Below are positions 19,262-31,159 of a stretch of DNA of 64,000 bases, in pieces. The stretch spans positions 1 to 64,000 of the forward strand of contig BJKQ01000023.1 of assembly GCA_006538405.1 (NCBI GenBank), written 5' to 3'. How positions within the stretch are numbered: position 1 is the stretch's first letter; every line of letters starts with the position of its first letter. The translations under genes were made by a program, and so were the position numbers. The DNA is from Hansfordia pulvinata. Its lineage: Eukaryota > Ascomycota > Sordariomycetes > Xylariales. The notes beneath the pieces were generated by a model, which saw nothing but the letters and a program-made list of their open reading frames with translations, was not told the origin of the DNA and did not search any database.

Positions 19262-19816
19262 GGAGATCATTGAATCGATTTATTGATTGATTGATTAGGT
19301 TTAATCTAGGTTCTATCCCCGTGGGACCCTGTCATGCCCCCCGGTGCCGTACTTCGCCGGGTTTTGGAGGGACCCTATTTTTACATTTTCGGCCGCGCAC
19401 ATGCCTATCCACGCTGTTGTGAGGGCATTATCCGGCTGCTTGTCCGTAGGAGTACTGCTGTCCCATTTAGGGCAACATCTAGGGCAAATCCTTGTAAAGA
19501 AACCACTCCGCTCCACCAATGTAATCCACTTCGGACTACTGTTCCCTCCCCGCCCCCCACAAACCTTTTTTTTGTAAAGGCTGCGCGAAACGCAGGCTGG
19601 GGTAAGTCCTGACATTTTGACCTCTCTTTTCCTTGCCACCACTGCCTGAACTCCAGTCTTTCCTGTTCTTCGGTATTTTTTTTGCTCATGAGGCAGTCGT
19701 TTGCGTGTTTGTTTGCGGGACCTGCGAAGCTCCTTCTTTGCTTTGTTGCCCTCGATGTTGGTGGGACCGGGAGCCAGTTTTACTGCAACTCCTTCATCAG
19801 GGGACCTCGCCAGCAC
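19262..19816 (-). mobile_element. 5'-truncated LINE 3' end with AATC simple-repeat tail (probable)
   Basis: The minus-strand frame 19816-19313 contains ITLVERSGFFTRICPR, which resembles VESSGFFTSTCPR at the C-terminus of the LINE ORF2 near 49960-50017. The frame stops at 19313 and is followed on that strand by CTAATCAATCAATCAATAAATC, a simple repeat of the type that ends many LINE copies. Upstream reverse transcriptase is missing, as in 5'-truncated insertions. The similarity is short, so the call is tentative. Confidence 0.4.
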
Positions 19817-20136
19817 CTGAAGCCGGAGGAGTATCGACTACCTAACTTACTTCATAATTTACTTTTTTCTCTTGATCACGTAGCAAGCTGATAAGCTAAT
19901 ACCTGAGACGGTCTAGATTTCGGACCGTTCAAATTTATGTTTCAAATCTCGGGTAACTTTAAGGACAAGTCTTTTGCCACGACCTAAGAACCTCCAGCGG
20001 AGAGCTTTGGAGACACTGCCCCAAGCTGCTGTGTAACTATACGTCGTCAACTTGGACTTGAATATAGCAGTGAATTTGTTTGATTAAACTCACAATCCAA
20101 ATTATCTTTTACCACGACTTTCATGCATCTCCACCT

Positions 20137-20661
20137 TGTTACTACGAACCCGATTGCCAGGCCTGCAGGACGGGCCATACTAATGTAGGCAGGCGACCTG
20201 TGGACAAATGGTTGCACAAGGTGACGCCAAAACCAATCATGTACGCAGGACAAGTGGATCACGGCTCAGGTATTCACGAAGACCTCAGTGGGAACTGACT
20301 GACCGAGACTGAGTAGGAAGAGAATGCTCAGTACGGTTCAACTGAGCATCGTTGAGCACCACGGTGCTATCAGTGTCGCTCGTCTGAGCAGCATTGAGTT
20401 CATCAGTCATCAGTGAGGAAATGAAGGACATATAAAGGCGAAAGATTCTCAAGTATCTGATCATTGATGACCTCAGTTAAGCCATTCTTCGATGGGAGTA
20501 TATCTCCTAACGACAGTCTACCACTTGTTCAGTACTTCGGATTACCCATTGTCAGTCAAGTTGCTCAGTGTCTACCGACAGACGACCTTTCGAGTGTTCT
20601 TTTCGAACATAAACCCCAGACCACTTCTGCATTTTTCTTAGGAAGAATACAGGTCGTTACA
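20137..20661 (+). mobile_element. Solo LTR 1
   Basis: Starts TGTTACTACGAACCCGATT and ends CAGGTCGTTACA (TG...CA). Its first ~90 and last ~260 bases match the complement of 39763-40274. A TATA-like ATATAAAG lies near 20430. No gag or pol sequence flanks it, so it is a solo LTR or remnant. No exact target-site duplication was found. Confidence 0.7.
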
Positions 20662-20689
20662 AAAAGGTAGCTAGCTGGAATATCTAGGT

Positions 20690-20900
20690 CATAGCGACTT
20701 AATGGCTGAAAAGAATTTTTAATATATATATTGTGGTTAAAATACTAAAGAAATAACATATTAAAATATAAACTAATATCTTAGTATCAAATAGCTTGAG
20801 TAGTATTGAACTTACTTTAAGAGATATATTAAGCTTATAATATTATTCGCTTTATTGTAAACACTTTGATTAATATCACAGTTATAAAAAGAAAAGAAAA
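20690..20900. other. AT-rich relic beside LTR 1
   Basis: Very AT-rich and TA-rich sequence without open frames, directly 3' of the LTR. It fits mutated retrotransposon interior (RIP-like decay). Neighbouring sequence returns to ordinary composition near 20900. Confidence 0.45.
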
Positions 20901-22292
20901 AACTCGACTACGCAGTCGTTCGGGACCGAGAGCCGCCATTTGACGGAGATCGATGTGTCACAATTGACCGTTTAAGGGCCTCTGAAAATATACACAAAAA
21001 TAAGCTGGAAGCTCTCGTTGGATTCTCATGTCGCGTGGTGCAAAACCCAGTACTCAGCACTTCCACTTCGGGTTAGGTGGAGAAAGGATGTGCGGAGCCC
21101 TGAGAAAGGTCTTGGATGTTGACAAAGACTCCTCTATTCATGTACGGTGTGACGGGACGACAAACGAACACCCCCACAAATATGCGCAAAAGGCCGATCA
21201 TAATGCAACCGTGCAAAGATAGGGGATCAAGATTTCGATTTTTTTTTCGGGATAGCCATCCGGACGGAAACGAGGATTCTAATTGGATTGGATAAAACAC
21301 CCATGCAGCTGTCGCAGGGACAAACCAGATCATGGATCCAATTTCTAAGAGGGCATACGATTCATTGTTACTTGTCAGTAAATAGATGATGCTCACACGT
21401 TTGGAAATCTCATGATGGGTCCGTGTTCTTCAGACCGCAGGTGCTCAGCCTCCTCTGTATGTGGTCAAATTATTCGCCCAGAACTCAAATCACTTCCTCA
21501 GCGTTGTCATTGTAAAACTAAGTTGTCAAATTCATCCGGAACTCCAACATTCGCGGCATTACGGGCTATTAGAATATGGTCCTCGTCACCTCCTTGGACC
21601 GAGGCAATACCAACGTCAATCGCCATGCCAGACTTGTATTTAACACCTGCCCAAACATCAGGATGGCACTATTTGTCGGCATCAGCGATAGCGTTTTGGG
21701 TCCAAACACTGATGACAGTCATCTACATAGTTTCCATGTAAGAGATGTTGTCATTCCGTAGTCAGTATATGGGAGGCTGTCATGCTCTAGGAGTCTGAAA
21801 GATATCTCATCAATGTCTTCAAGGTCAACAGCACGATGGACCGGCTTTATCACGTGCTCACAGATGCGTTCGCCTCTCTCAACGACAGACACGGAAGAAC
21901 CCTAAAACGCTTTGGAGTGCATTACGATAAATTGGAAAACGAAATTGAGAGGTTATGCTTGAACCTGTTCTCGAACACGACAGGCTCTTGCTTTCCAGCT
22001 GCCAACACAAAGTGACAAGTGGTGACTGCAGCCAGGTGGCAACCTTTGTCTGCAATCAATCCTCCTCTTCCATTATAGTCACACCATGGATGCCTTCGAT
22101 AACTTTGAACGGATTGCCAGTCTGGCTCGCGCCCATGTTGTTGCTGTATAAACTCCCAGGGCTCTTTGTCCATCTAGTTCCTTCTGTCCCCCAACGGCTG
22201 CCTACTCAAGCGTGGGGATCCGATAATAGATCTTCCTTTCGTTGTCCTGGTTTTCTAGTCTCCGTCTCGTAGCGCCTGTGCAATGAACTCTG
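20901..22292. other. Intergenic region, no gene seen
   Basis: Short frames only. A minus-strand frame at 21396-21073 has hydrophobic stretches but no recognisable family. Confidence 0.3.
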
Positions 22293-22348
22293 TGACGTAG
22301 ACTCCGTAACGTAGACTCCGTAGCATAGACTCCGTAGCGTAGACTCCG
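22293..22348. repeat. 14-bp tandem repeat x4
   Basis: Four head-to-tail units with consensus TARCGTAGACTCCG and one or two mismatches. Two further near-repeats (ACGGCTCGCATT) lie at about 22432-22460. Not in a recognised gene. Confidence 0.75.
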
Positions 22349-24331
22349 TGCATCAGATTTCGTTATTTGCGATTCAGCCATTTATTTGACTGCTTGTTGA
22401 CCGCCGTTCTTGTGGCACAGTCTCCGTGACACGGCTCGCATTTTACGGCTCGCATTCCATGGCCTGTATTTCGTAGTCTGCGCTCAGTGGTGCTTGTTTA
22501 GTAGCTTCGGTGTGCCACACACTTCCTCAGGCCACTCAATCCTGTCCACGTGCAGCAGTCTATGTCCCGGAGGATATCTTCTGCAAACTCCGCCTTTGAG
22601 ATCTTTTCGTGTTCCTATCTTGTACACGTTTGCCCATTGAAGTCTTCAATGTACGTTCTGAGCTCATCCAATAAATAGCCTAGATATTTCCTCTGGCAAT
22701 ACTGTTCTAACCAATGTTATAGCATAGTATGGGCATACATTTTTTTGGAATTTACCTGGGGACTGGCTGTTTTCCGAGGGACCCTCGTTGCGATGTTAGA
22801 CATGGAAAATCGCTCAGGGCCTCGTTTCAAATGTCGTCGAGACCCGCTTATCCTCTCCATCGAGAAGTTCTGTAATCTACGGTATGATAAAACTGTGTAT
22901 CCGTTGATCTCCGCCAAACTCCACCAAGCGCGCTAGCATTTTCAGGTGACGTCTGAAAACAGAATTTGGACACGCATGAGACCCGTGCCGCAGTGTCGAT
23001 TGCGAAATTACCAAACTTAAATGGAGAGGGTTACCACAGAATCTTCCAACGGAACAATTTACTACTTTTGATCTATGACGAGGTACATTCTCAAAATGAC
23101 ATCGCAACCAACTCGGTTTTAATTAAGACCGACTCCTCGGCAATACTTCCTTGACAAAATCAAGCCCATCTATCAGTCTTGGACCACTCTGGTCAGCTCA
23201 ACAACTTTACCTCTGAACATCAAACATGACGATGAGCGTATCACGCACGTACTACAAGTGCTCAATAATTTCATCGAGAATGAAGACAACAAACACTTCA
23301 TGCAGAGACTAGCTCACGTCCAGCTTGATAAAGTGATGGATACCATCATTGGCATAGTCGGACAAGATCGCCGTACCTGTTACATACACGGGAAAGCGGG
23401 TCAAACAGATAGTTCTGTCTCTTTCGACATCCTTATCCGCGCCACCAGACGCTCCAAAGAGTCACTCCGTCGGCAACGAAAGATCTCAAAAAGATGGGCA
23501 GTTCTAGCTGGAAGTTGTCCGTTGTTGGTCGTTCTTTTTCGACCGATATCGAAGGAATCATGTTAGTTCTTCCCTCGCTTAATTGTTCGAATGCCTAACG
23601 TAAGCAGTGCAAGCTCTCGAGTAACCATCTCGAAGTTTCAGTCAGACTCTAAAGTACTTTATCGATCTATCCCAAACTGCCTCCATGCAGTTGCATGCTG
23701 GATGGCACAAGCCGGATACTCTTTAACTGGTGTCGGAGAAGCGGATCTGCGATTAAGACATAAGGATGTTTACCTTTGATCGGGCAAAACCGAAGCCAGA
23801 CTGATGATCTAGAAGTCAGCCTGAGACTGGCCGTTTGTGCCGTATGTCCGAAAGTTCCATGTTTTCTTTCGCAGAAGGTTTGCTGCTATTGGAGGGGGAA
23901 GACAGTGTAGAACCTCACCATCTTGGATAGAAATTTCATGGAATGGGCTCATAAAATTTCAAATTGAGTACAGCGATTGATTTACTTGATCACCGAATGA
24001 TGTAGCGTATTCGACTAATAATAATTTGGACTGGCCTCCAAATAGGCCTCCATACGACCCTCTAGACTGGGGACAATGGATGTCATTGAAAACCTATCGA
24101 CAAAAACTTCAGATACTGATATGAAGACAGAAGAGTCAATATCCCCGCACACAACTGGATCATCCTTTGACCACCGATGGGAAAGACCATCAATGCGATA
24201 GTTCTGCCAAGGCGCCTGGGGACTCAAGGTAAGTCCAGCCACAGTGGCTCAATCGCGGTATCCAGCTGCATTGGCATGGTGCGTGGCGTCGGAGGTACGG
24301 ATGACTCAAATGGCTTTTATCCTCTCGTCAG
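22349..24331. other. Gene remnants of unknown type
   Basis: Mostly short frames. The plus-strand frame from about 23139 to 23566 (starting near QYFLDKIKPIYQSWTTLV, continuing FIENEDNKHFMQRLAHVQLD) and the frame 23591-23779 (NCLHAVACWMAQAGYSLTGV) look protein-like, on the same strand and 25 bp apart, but I could not join them through a convincing intron. They may be exons of one decayed gene. Family not recognised. Confidence 0.3.
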
Positions 24332-24664
24332 TCATTCTTCAGGTATTATAAGCATCGGATGTTCAAGAGCGCAGCCTGGATCATATACCTCGGTCCTGGT
24401 CTCATCTTCAGGTCGCCTGGAGGAGGCTAAAGTAGGTACCAGACCCTCGAGAACTTCAAGCCTTCTCTTGAGGCGATTTATCTCTTCGTAGAGCGACGCG
24501 GTAGACTTCTGCGCTTCGGTGAAAACCATGCGCCAGTAAATGCTGCTGGATCGAAAGAACTCAGCCCTCGCTGGTTCATCATCAGCTCGGACAAGCTCAC
24601 AAGTCCAGGTCGTAGGGAACCTTGGATCAGAGCTGCTAAGTCTCTTTGGAGATGAATCAGGCAT
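24332..24664 (-). CDS. Small hypothetical protein with coiled coil
   Basis: A 110-aa frame from ATG 24664 (MPDSSPKRLSSSDPRFPTTW) to 24332; the frame is open upstream to 24748, but that extension looks non-coding. Residues ~56-80 form a heptad-like helix (LYEEINRLKRRLEVLEGLVP). The ends are polar. Composition is protein-like, but I do not recognise it. The gene at 26267 also contains coiled coils, without evident similarity. Confidence 0.4.
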   Translation of the reverse strand: MPDSSPKRLSSSDPRFPTTWTCELVRADDEPARAEFFRSSSIYWRMVFTEAQKSTASLYEEINRLKRRLEVLEGLVPTLASSRRPEDETRTEVYDPGCALEHPMLIIPEE

Positions 24665-26266
24665 TGTGAAAAAGTAAAAGGCGAAATGAAGGATTTCAGA
24701 ATTCGGACAGTCTGGGGAAAATCGTGTCTTGAGTACACAAGGAAACAAGTTAACGGTAGTGCCAGCGCCCTTTTGTATGCCTCGCAGTGGAATGTCATCA
24801 CGAAAGATTAATGTGAGGGATAATCCAGGGCCTGGCTGGAGGCATTATGTTGCTTGAACAACAGTCTCCCGCTGCGAACCCATTAACAGGAACTTGAATG
24901 CGGGTAAGGGTGATCGCTATCGTTCGGGTAGTAGTGATGGTGGATTTGAGGAACATAACAGCCCCTCACTTGGAAGTGACTAAATGTGCATTAGCATATG
25001 CAGTGTGCAGGGGCACCATGTGGCTGCCAAGCGCAGATTGAAAATCCATTTGAGGTCTTCAAACGGATTGTGTGCGGGAACACTGTACGTTGTTTATCGC
25101 CTGCCCCGGTCGGGGTGCGTGGGATGTAAGGAGGACAGTCCCCGTGTTATCAAAATTGCGCTTTTCACAATTGACGTATGCCCTCCCTGAAGAAAAGATT
25201 CGGGCATCAGCCTTCTATGCTTCTTAAATGTGATTCGAGCATTTGATATGATTGGTTCCAGTGCATTTCGTCTTCCTTAGAAGCTAAATGTGAATCTCCT
25301 CTCCGTGAAGTGCGTTCGGCTGACGATACGTCAAAAGCCTCATTAGAAGATGAGCTTCTCAGGGTTGGCAGACTTGTGCAGATAGTACCACCACATTTTC
25401 TAATTAATAAGAAATATATGACCTTGAGGAACCCCGAATCACACAAGCGTATGATTGCAGCGCATTGAGAGGGGTCTGGGTCATGAATTATGGTACAGAG
25501 TTAAAACCGTACGAGTGTGACTAAACCAATATTGAACGCAAGAGGTAGGAATGTTAGCTGCACCGGCTTCAATATTAACAGGGTTCTTCATGCAAAATTC
25601 AGCACACATGTTCGTAGCGGCAGTCAAGTCAGTGGCCACATGTAACATATTCACAGCTGGAAGATCTCATTGGTGCGATTTCCATGTTTGACTAGAAGAA
25701 GCGCGGTATACCCAAAATGGTGACAATACGAGTAGGAAAATAAGGCCCCCAAAAGGAGTCGTACCCAGGGTCCCTTGATCGGTAGAATCCGGGAGGTATA
25801 CTATCACCAAATATTGACTGGAAAGGGAAAATGGGCAGAGAGACTACACGTCACACCCAAAACCACGAAGCCTTCGTCAAGGGGCCTCATGTTTTCGGGT
25901 TAGAATCACGTTGTGATCTTTGCTTAAAAACGCGGCAAGGTAAACCTGAGCTTCGACATGGATTTCATTTTGGCCTAGGCCCGTCTCAAATATTAGATCT
26001 CGTATCTGAGGAAGCCCCGATTGTAATGAGGTCCAAAACGCAGGGTTTTGATTCGGGAAACTGCAAGCGATAGAAGAAGGGCTACAGCGCCATGTCGACG
26101 AGTTGGCGCTAGAGTCAACATAAGTAGGCCCGTCCAAATGCGGACCAACAGCAAGAACCTCCGAGTATATATCCAAGAAACTTCTACAGGAAACGGTGAC
26201 ATGGCAGACGGCTAGATTCTTCCTACATCGATACCCTCATACCAAGCCGACATTCGTGCCACCATC
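24665..26266. other. Intergenic region, no gene seen
   Basis: No supported coding region; a few frames of 70-100 codons on both strands lack family features. Confidence 0.3.
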
Positions 26267-27694
26267 ATGGAAAAAATTGACTTGAAGCTGGATGACTTCA
26301 ATATGTCCACAGAGGACTGGCTCCAATATCTCGGAGGGGCCGAATCGGGAGTCGGGCTTCCCGGATCGCAGGGAAGAATGCCGACGCCCCCTCTGGTATC
26401 CGACACGGATTTCCTTCTCGGAACCCCTGGATACATTAATCCTCCTGCGAATGGAGAGATGCAAGCGTGAGTAATCCCTGTGTCACGTCGCTTCTCGCCG
26501 CAACTAATACGAGGCACCAAGACACATGGCTGTAATTCTCTCTCGGCTCCAGACAATCGAGGCCATTGTTGCCCGGGTGGAAAGAACAATCGAATCTGTC
26601 AAGGTGGGCCTCCGCGATTTCGCTACCGACCTGGTCGGAGTCCTCCGACGTGGCGGTTTGCTGGAGGATCCGGAGATCGTCCATGACGAGGAGCAAGGAG
26701 TGTCGGCCCGGGTCACGTGAGGAGCGATGGACGCACGCAGTTTGTGGATCTCTTGGGCCCCACAGGCCCATTTTCGACACCCCAGTTCCCGTTTCCCGCT
26801 TTCTGCCGGACACACGGAGCAGACTGCCGCTTGGCTGCCACTATAACAAGATTGGTCACCCACTTGTATGCAGTAGTATTGGCCAGCTTCGTGAAAGACA
26901 TTCGCTTAATTCCTCTTGCAATATTGAGTAGACTCACTCATCTCTTACCCGCATCACCCGCGTCCATGATCATGAAGTCATTCGGCAAGCCACTTCCAGA
27001 CGTGCCGCGCAAATCGCAACATGTGCAGTCCGTGTCACCCCCAAGCTCGGTTTCCTCCTGCGAGGAGTTGTCTTCAGGGTCTGATCCCAGCCCAAACCGC
27101 TTACAGCGAGTTCGCTTTCGAGATAAGCCGTACGAAACAAGGTTTTTCTTGCCTCCAATGGAAAGTGACGGGGACGACAGCAGCAGCCAAGATGAACGCG
27201 CGCGTCTAGCTTCCGAGCCGGGGGGGCCCGCCTATGACGCCAAAACCAGCCCGCGCTTATCTCACCGAGAACGCTTGCTCGAGAAGCGAGCTAACCAACT
27301 CGAGCGAGAGAACCGGGAGTTGCACAGACGCCTCCAGGAAGGAGAGTCGCGAATTCAAGCAGTCACCGGCCTGGAAGAGGAATTCGTCGCTTTGCAGGCA
27401 GTAAACGAGCAGTGCGAGCACAAAATCAGCCAGCAAGACCAGTTAATAGCGAAGATTGCCAACACAGTCAGCCAGACCTTCAAGGACTATCAGAGGGCCG
27501 TCGAGCAAGGGGTTGACAGAGGAGGCCATCAGGCAGATCACGGAGGCCATCCGGGAATGCAAGAGGGACATCGTGGGGGACACCAGAGAGGACACCAGAG
27601 ACGCACCCGGGTCGCATACGGTGCACCATATCATCCGAGTCAAGCAAGTCAATTTGATGCGGATAGTGATAGCGATACGGTTTCCGACTTCTAG
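26267..27694 (+). CDS. Hypothetical coiled-coil protein, probably three exons
   Basis: Exon 1 26267-26466 and exon 2 from 26522 join in frame (GTGAGT...GCAACTAATAC...CAAG, 55 bp). A second intron from 26717 (GTGAGG) to 26886 or 26931 keeps the frame into the long third exon that ends at 27694. Exon 1 is acidic (MEKIDLKLDDFNMSTEDWLQ). Exon 2 has amphipathic helices. Exon 3 has a Ser/Pro-rich segment, a strong coiled coil (RLLEKRANQLERENRELHRR) and an acidic end (FDADSDSDTVSDF). In between lies a Gly/His-rich stretch (GGHQADHGGHPGMQEGHRGG) where the +1 frame instead reads as an amphipathic helix, so two compensating indels are possible. The third exon could also be a separate gene starting at ATG 26966. 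Not recognised. Confidence 0.5.
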
Positions 27695-29232
27695 ATTTGG
27701 GTCGAGTATGGGGCAAGCGAGCTGGCTGGTAAACAAGGGTACAGGACAGCAAAGCCCTCGTGGGGACCGAATGCAGGCTTAATCCTGGCCTGATGGCCCC
27801 TTAAGGGTTAAGAGTTTGTATTTCAATGTTGTTACCAGTGTCGTCCGCATCAGCTTGTCTTATGTTGCCAAGCTAGATGTTATCTGTAGACGAAATCTCT
27901 TCATCTGTTCGCCCATTGATCATTGGCTCCTTAGCGAAGAACCCTACTACTGCGGAGTTAGATGATGCCATCTTTGCGCGTAGATTGTCTGTTGGTTCAA
28001 TGGTTGAGCCTCGCGTGCGGAATCCTTGCTTGCTTTCTGTTTGGAAGAGTACAATCACATTGCAGTAGTGTGGCAATCCACGCTGACTTTCTCAGACCAT
28101 GCATTTCACAATCACACTGCAGTATTGTCGCATCCCCTAGGGCCAACAATTCCTGGAATACGAGAACTGGAAACCAGCCAGATCTATGTCTGTGCAGTTT
28201 CCACCTTCTTCGAACGGTATGGCTGATAACAGGATGGGCCCAGATCCAGTCGGTACCACACCCTCGGGTCGTACGCGTAATCCACTTCAACACAGGGCTC
28301 CAAGCGTGTTGGACAGAGCAATCGCTCCACAACACACACCTGAAAAGGCCACCTGCTGCCTGTAGGCTGACCATACTAGCCAGTCGCGCCGACCCATTTC
28401 CCCGCTGCATTCTCCCCATACCCTCCATCATCCGCTATGTTGCCCCGCTTTAGTCCTGTTATCTAGCGACTCTTTGCCATGACCGGATCTGCGAACTACT
28501 GCCCCGCTCAAGTTCCGACTGCCTGACAGCGCCACAGCTTTCCTTATGAATTGAATATCCTCTATGCGCGATTGTATTGGCGACCGCGCAAGGCCATCTG
28601 CCCATTGCGATTTGGCAGGCTTGGGCGCCTGTGACAGTGGCATCAGGTGATCGGTGGTTGAAGTGCTAACGCTGCAGCTCTGATCGTCGCAGCGAAGCAG
28701 AACGGAGTGGTGGAGACGCTTGGCCTAAGAAACAACCTGAATGGTGGACCACGGGGTATTACCTGCATATTCGGATATAGCGTACATGACAGAGCACGCT
28801 GGACTCGCGCTCAGGTGAGAAGTCGTGGGTGACCTATGAAGCTTCTTACTGTCGACTGGACCGCTGGCAGAGGCCATCCTTGCTCGGAAGGCGTTCGGAG
28901 ACGAACAGGCAGTTGAGCGCGTATCCTAACGACAGGCTGCGGCGCCTTGGTCAGGACTTGACAAGTGACGTTGAGAGCGACAGTACTAATCTTGACATAA
29001 TTTGCAAAATGAAGGCACGCTCCTCATTTTTGAGCCATGGGGCAAGGTGGCAGTACGGGTCATCAGTATCAGGTACCGTCAGTGTTAGACGACTCGGAAC
29101 TGTTTCCTGGCCCTACGAAGGCTTGTGGGGCGTAAGGCGCTTAGCTGGAAATTGCAGGCCTGCTTCCCGGAAGTGGTGGGTGAAAATAGGGGCGAAAATG
29201 GGAAGGGGCTAAAAGAGGAGTCGGCAAATCTT
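27695..29232. other. Intergenic region, no gene seen
   Basis: Short frames only, including a plus-strand frame at 28829-29212 without family features. Two imperfect copies of a CACANTGCAGTANTGT motif lie near 28055 and 28110. Confidence 0.3.
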
Positions 29233-30492
29233 TCAGGGCGTAACAGAGCAGGGCGTCACAAGCACCCAGGCGCTACTTGGAGTCGCTGAACCACCGCCTT
29301 TTGTCAGGAAGGTGTTGAGATTATGACGAGGCACAGATTCAAGCACGTACCTCAATGATCGCTTCACACTTGGGAATTCCAGGCTGGAATCCCATGACCA
29401 ACGCGGGCACGCGATCTCCCACAGTTTAAGAATATGCCGAGCCCTCGGGATGCAATCTCCCGCTGTATCCTCGTTTGTGATGGATGAGTGTTCTGCCTCG
29501 AACCGCGACGGCCGTAGAATCTGGAATTTCTCTCTGTTGTCGCAATGCATAGCATCGCCCATCACTACGTCACTGAAGGAGTACGGCACGTGAATCGTAG
29601 CACTTGGCTAGCTGATAAGACAGTCGGGACACATGTGGATGCCGACACAGGGCCCGGGAGGCAGATCGTCTAGCGATGGCTCTTCTAAAAGTCGTGGACG
29701 TCAATACTTAAAACTTGGGAAGAACGAGAGACAATTGATGAATAAGCCCATGCCAAGGCAAGACCAGTCCGTGTCCCACTCTAGGAAGATCAGAATTGGC
29801 ACCTTCCGGGTTGCCTTTTCTAGTATTTGCCTCGCTGCCTCGGTCGAGCATATCACAATATCACCATTGGGATAGGTCTGCTTGGACAAGTAGCAAAGTG
29901 TCGAGATTGGAGATTCCACAGAACATCGCTCCGAAATTCCCAGGTATGCAAGTGGCTCACGTCTTAAGGGGGTCCGGTCAGGCATGGCTGAGAAGAATTT
30001 GATGTCGCTGCACGCAGCGTGTCTAGCAGCCCGTGCCCTTTTGACAATAAACCTGAAATAGAGCAGACAATTGGCTGCAAGCGGGGTGGTTACAGCTGTG
30101 CCCTGTCGCTCGACTGCACAGGATCACCTCTCCACGGTCAGCTTGTCCGTGTGGCTATATTTCACCCGGGTGTTGCTCCTGGCGAACGGAAACTTGCGAA
30201 GATGACACTGGCGCCCGGAACTCGATTGGCTACACTTTGGGCGGTTTCTCTCGTAGACGACCTCGGAGCAATACTTGCAGCGTGTTCGTAGCTGTCGTTG
30301 ATGTCAACGGATGTAATTATGGCTGAAGTTATTTCCACGGCTGGGAGGGGCACTGTTCAGCATCCATGTTGTAGCGACGAGGGTGCGGAGATGGCTGTGT
30401 AGACCTAAGATCAGAGAGTCGACGGATATCTGACGGTGAACATAGTCGACGGATATCTGAAGGTGGACATACGCGGCTTTATAGCCATCCAT
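29233..30492 (-). pseudogene. Zinc-finger / JmjC-like gene, copy B, decayed
   Basis: Reading from ATG 30492 (MDGYKAAYVH), broken frames match copies A and C. They include the first Cys/His region with cysteines lost (NNFSHNYIR), the CSTEAARQILEKATRKVPIL block (complement of about 29800-29870), then VGIHMCPDCLIS and RARHILKLWEIACPRWSW. The stretch that should carry HxD and GEKLW is absent, consistent with an internal deletion near 29690-29710. A splice donor (GTACGT) survives at the same codon position as the intron in copy A, but no second exon follows. It cannot encode an active oxygenase. Confidence 0.75.
30417..30470 (-). repeat. 27-bp tandem duplication in the N-terminal part of copy B
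   Basis: Two units of AGTCGACGGATATCTGANGG... (27 bp, two mismatches), encoding QISVD-type nonapeptides. The unit keeps the frame. It occupies the same region of the gene as the 16-bp repeat of copy A. Confidence 0.8.
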
Positions 30493-31159
30493 GCGCGGGT
30501 CCGCTGAGCTACCTGGGGATTTGGTTGACCGGCTTGTAGTGGATTGGATTGGCTGTTATGCGGGTCGGAACTTGGCGCTCCAGATATATGCACGACAATA
30601 GCCCTAAGCACCTAGACCCCGCTCGGCTTTAGCACCGTAACGCCCTAAAGCTGTCTCCACGTTGCTGCCAATCGCCCTGTAGTTGTCGCCTGCAGCTTCA
30701 GCCGCGTACCACTGAGTCCATAATCAAACATTGACTTTGGCGTGATCTTTACGTGACTCACGGGGCACTTTAAGGCCGTCATAGCCATCCAGCCGCGCTG
30801 TGTGCTTGGAAACTTCATCACCCGGCGTGGTCGTGACCAACCACGTACCTCGCCTGTATGACACTAATGCGCGGTTGATGGGTTCTTACAGTGCGACTGT
30901 ACAAATGCATGAAATTTCACCGACAGATGCCAGCTAAGAAATCAGACTCGCATGAAGACACATATAGGCTGCTAGCCCTGTAACTCTGATTTAGGCTGTA
31001 TGAGACAGTCATGTTGCCCGACCGGCCTCGATCTTGAAATCGCCAACCGTGGGACCCCCTGCGTCTGCGACGATGAGCTTTTTTTGGTTCGCGATGGGTT
31101 ATTTCCTGATTAAGAATCTCCGTTAGAGTCCGACATACATGCCCCATTCGACATCTCCC

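Noticed and set aside
26717..27694. A single 325-codon frame starting at 26717
   Set aside because: It begins with GTG, and its first ~70 residues look like translated intron; a third exon or a start at 26966 fits better.
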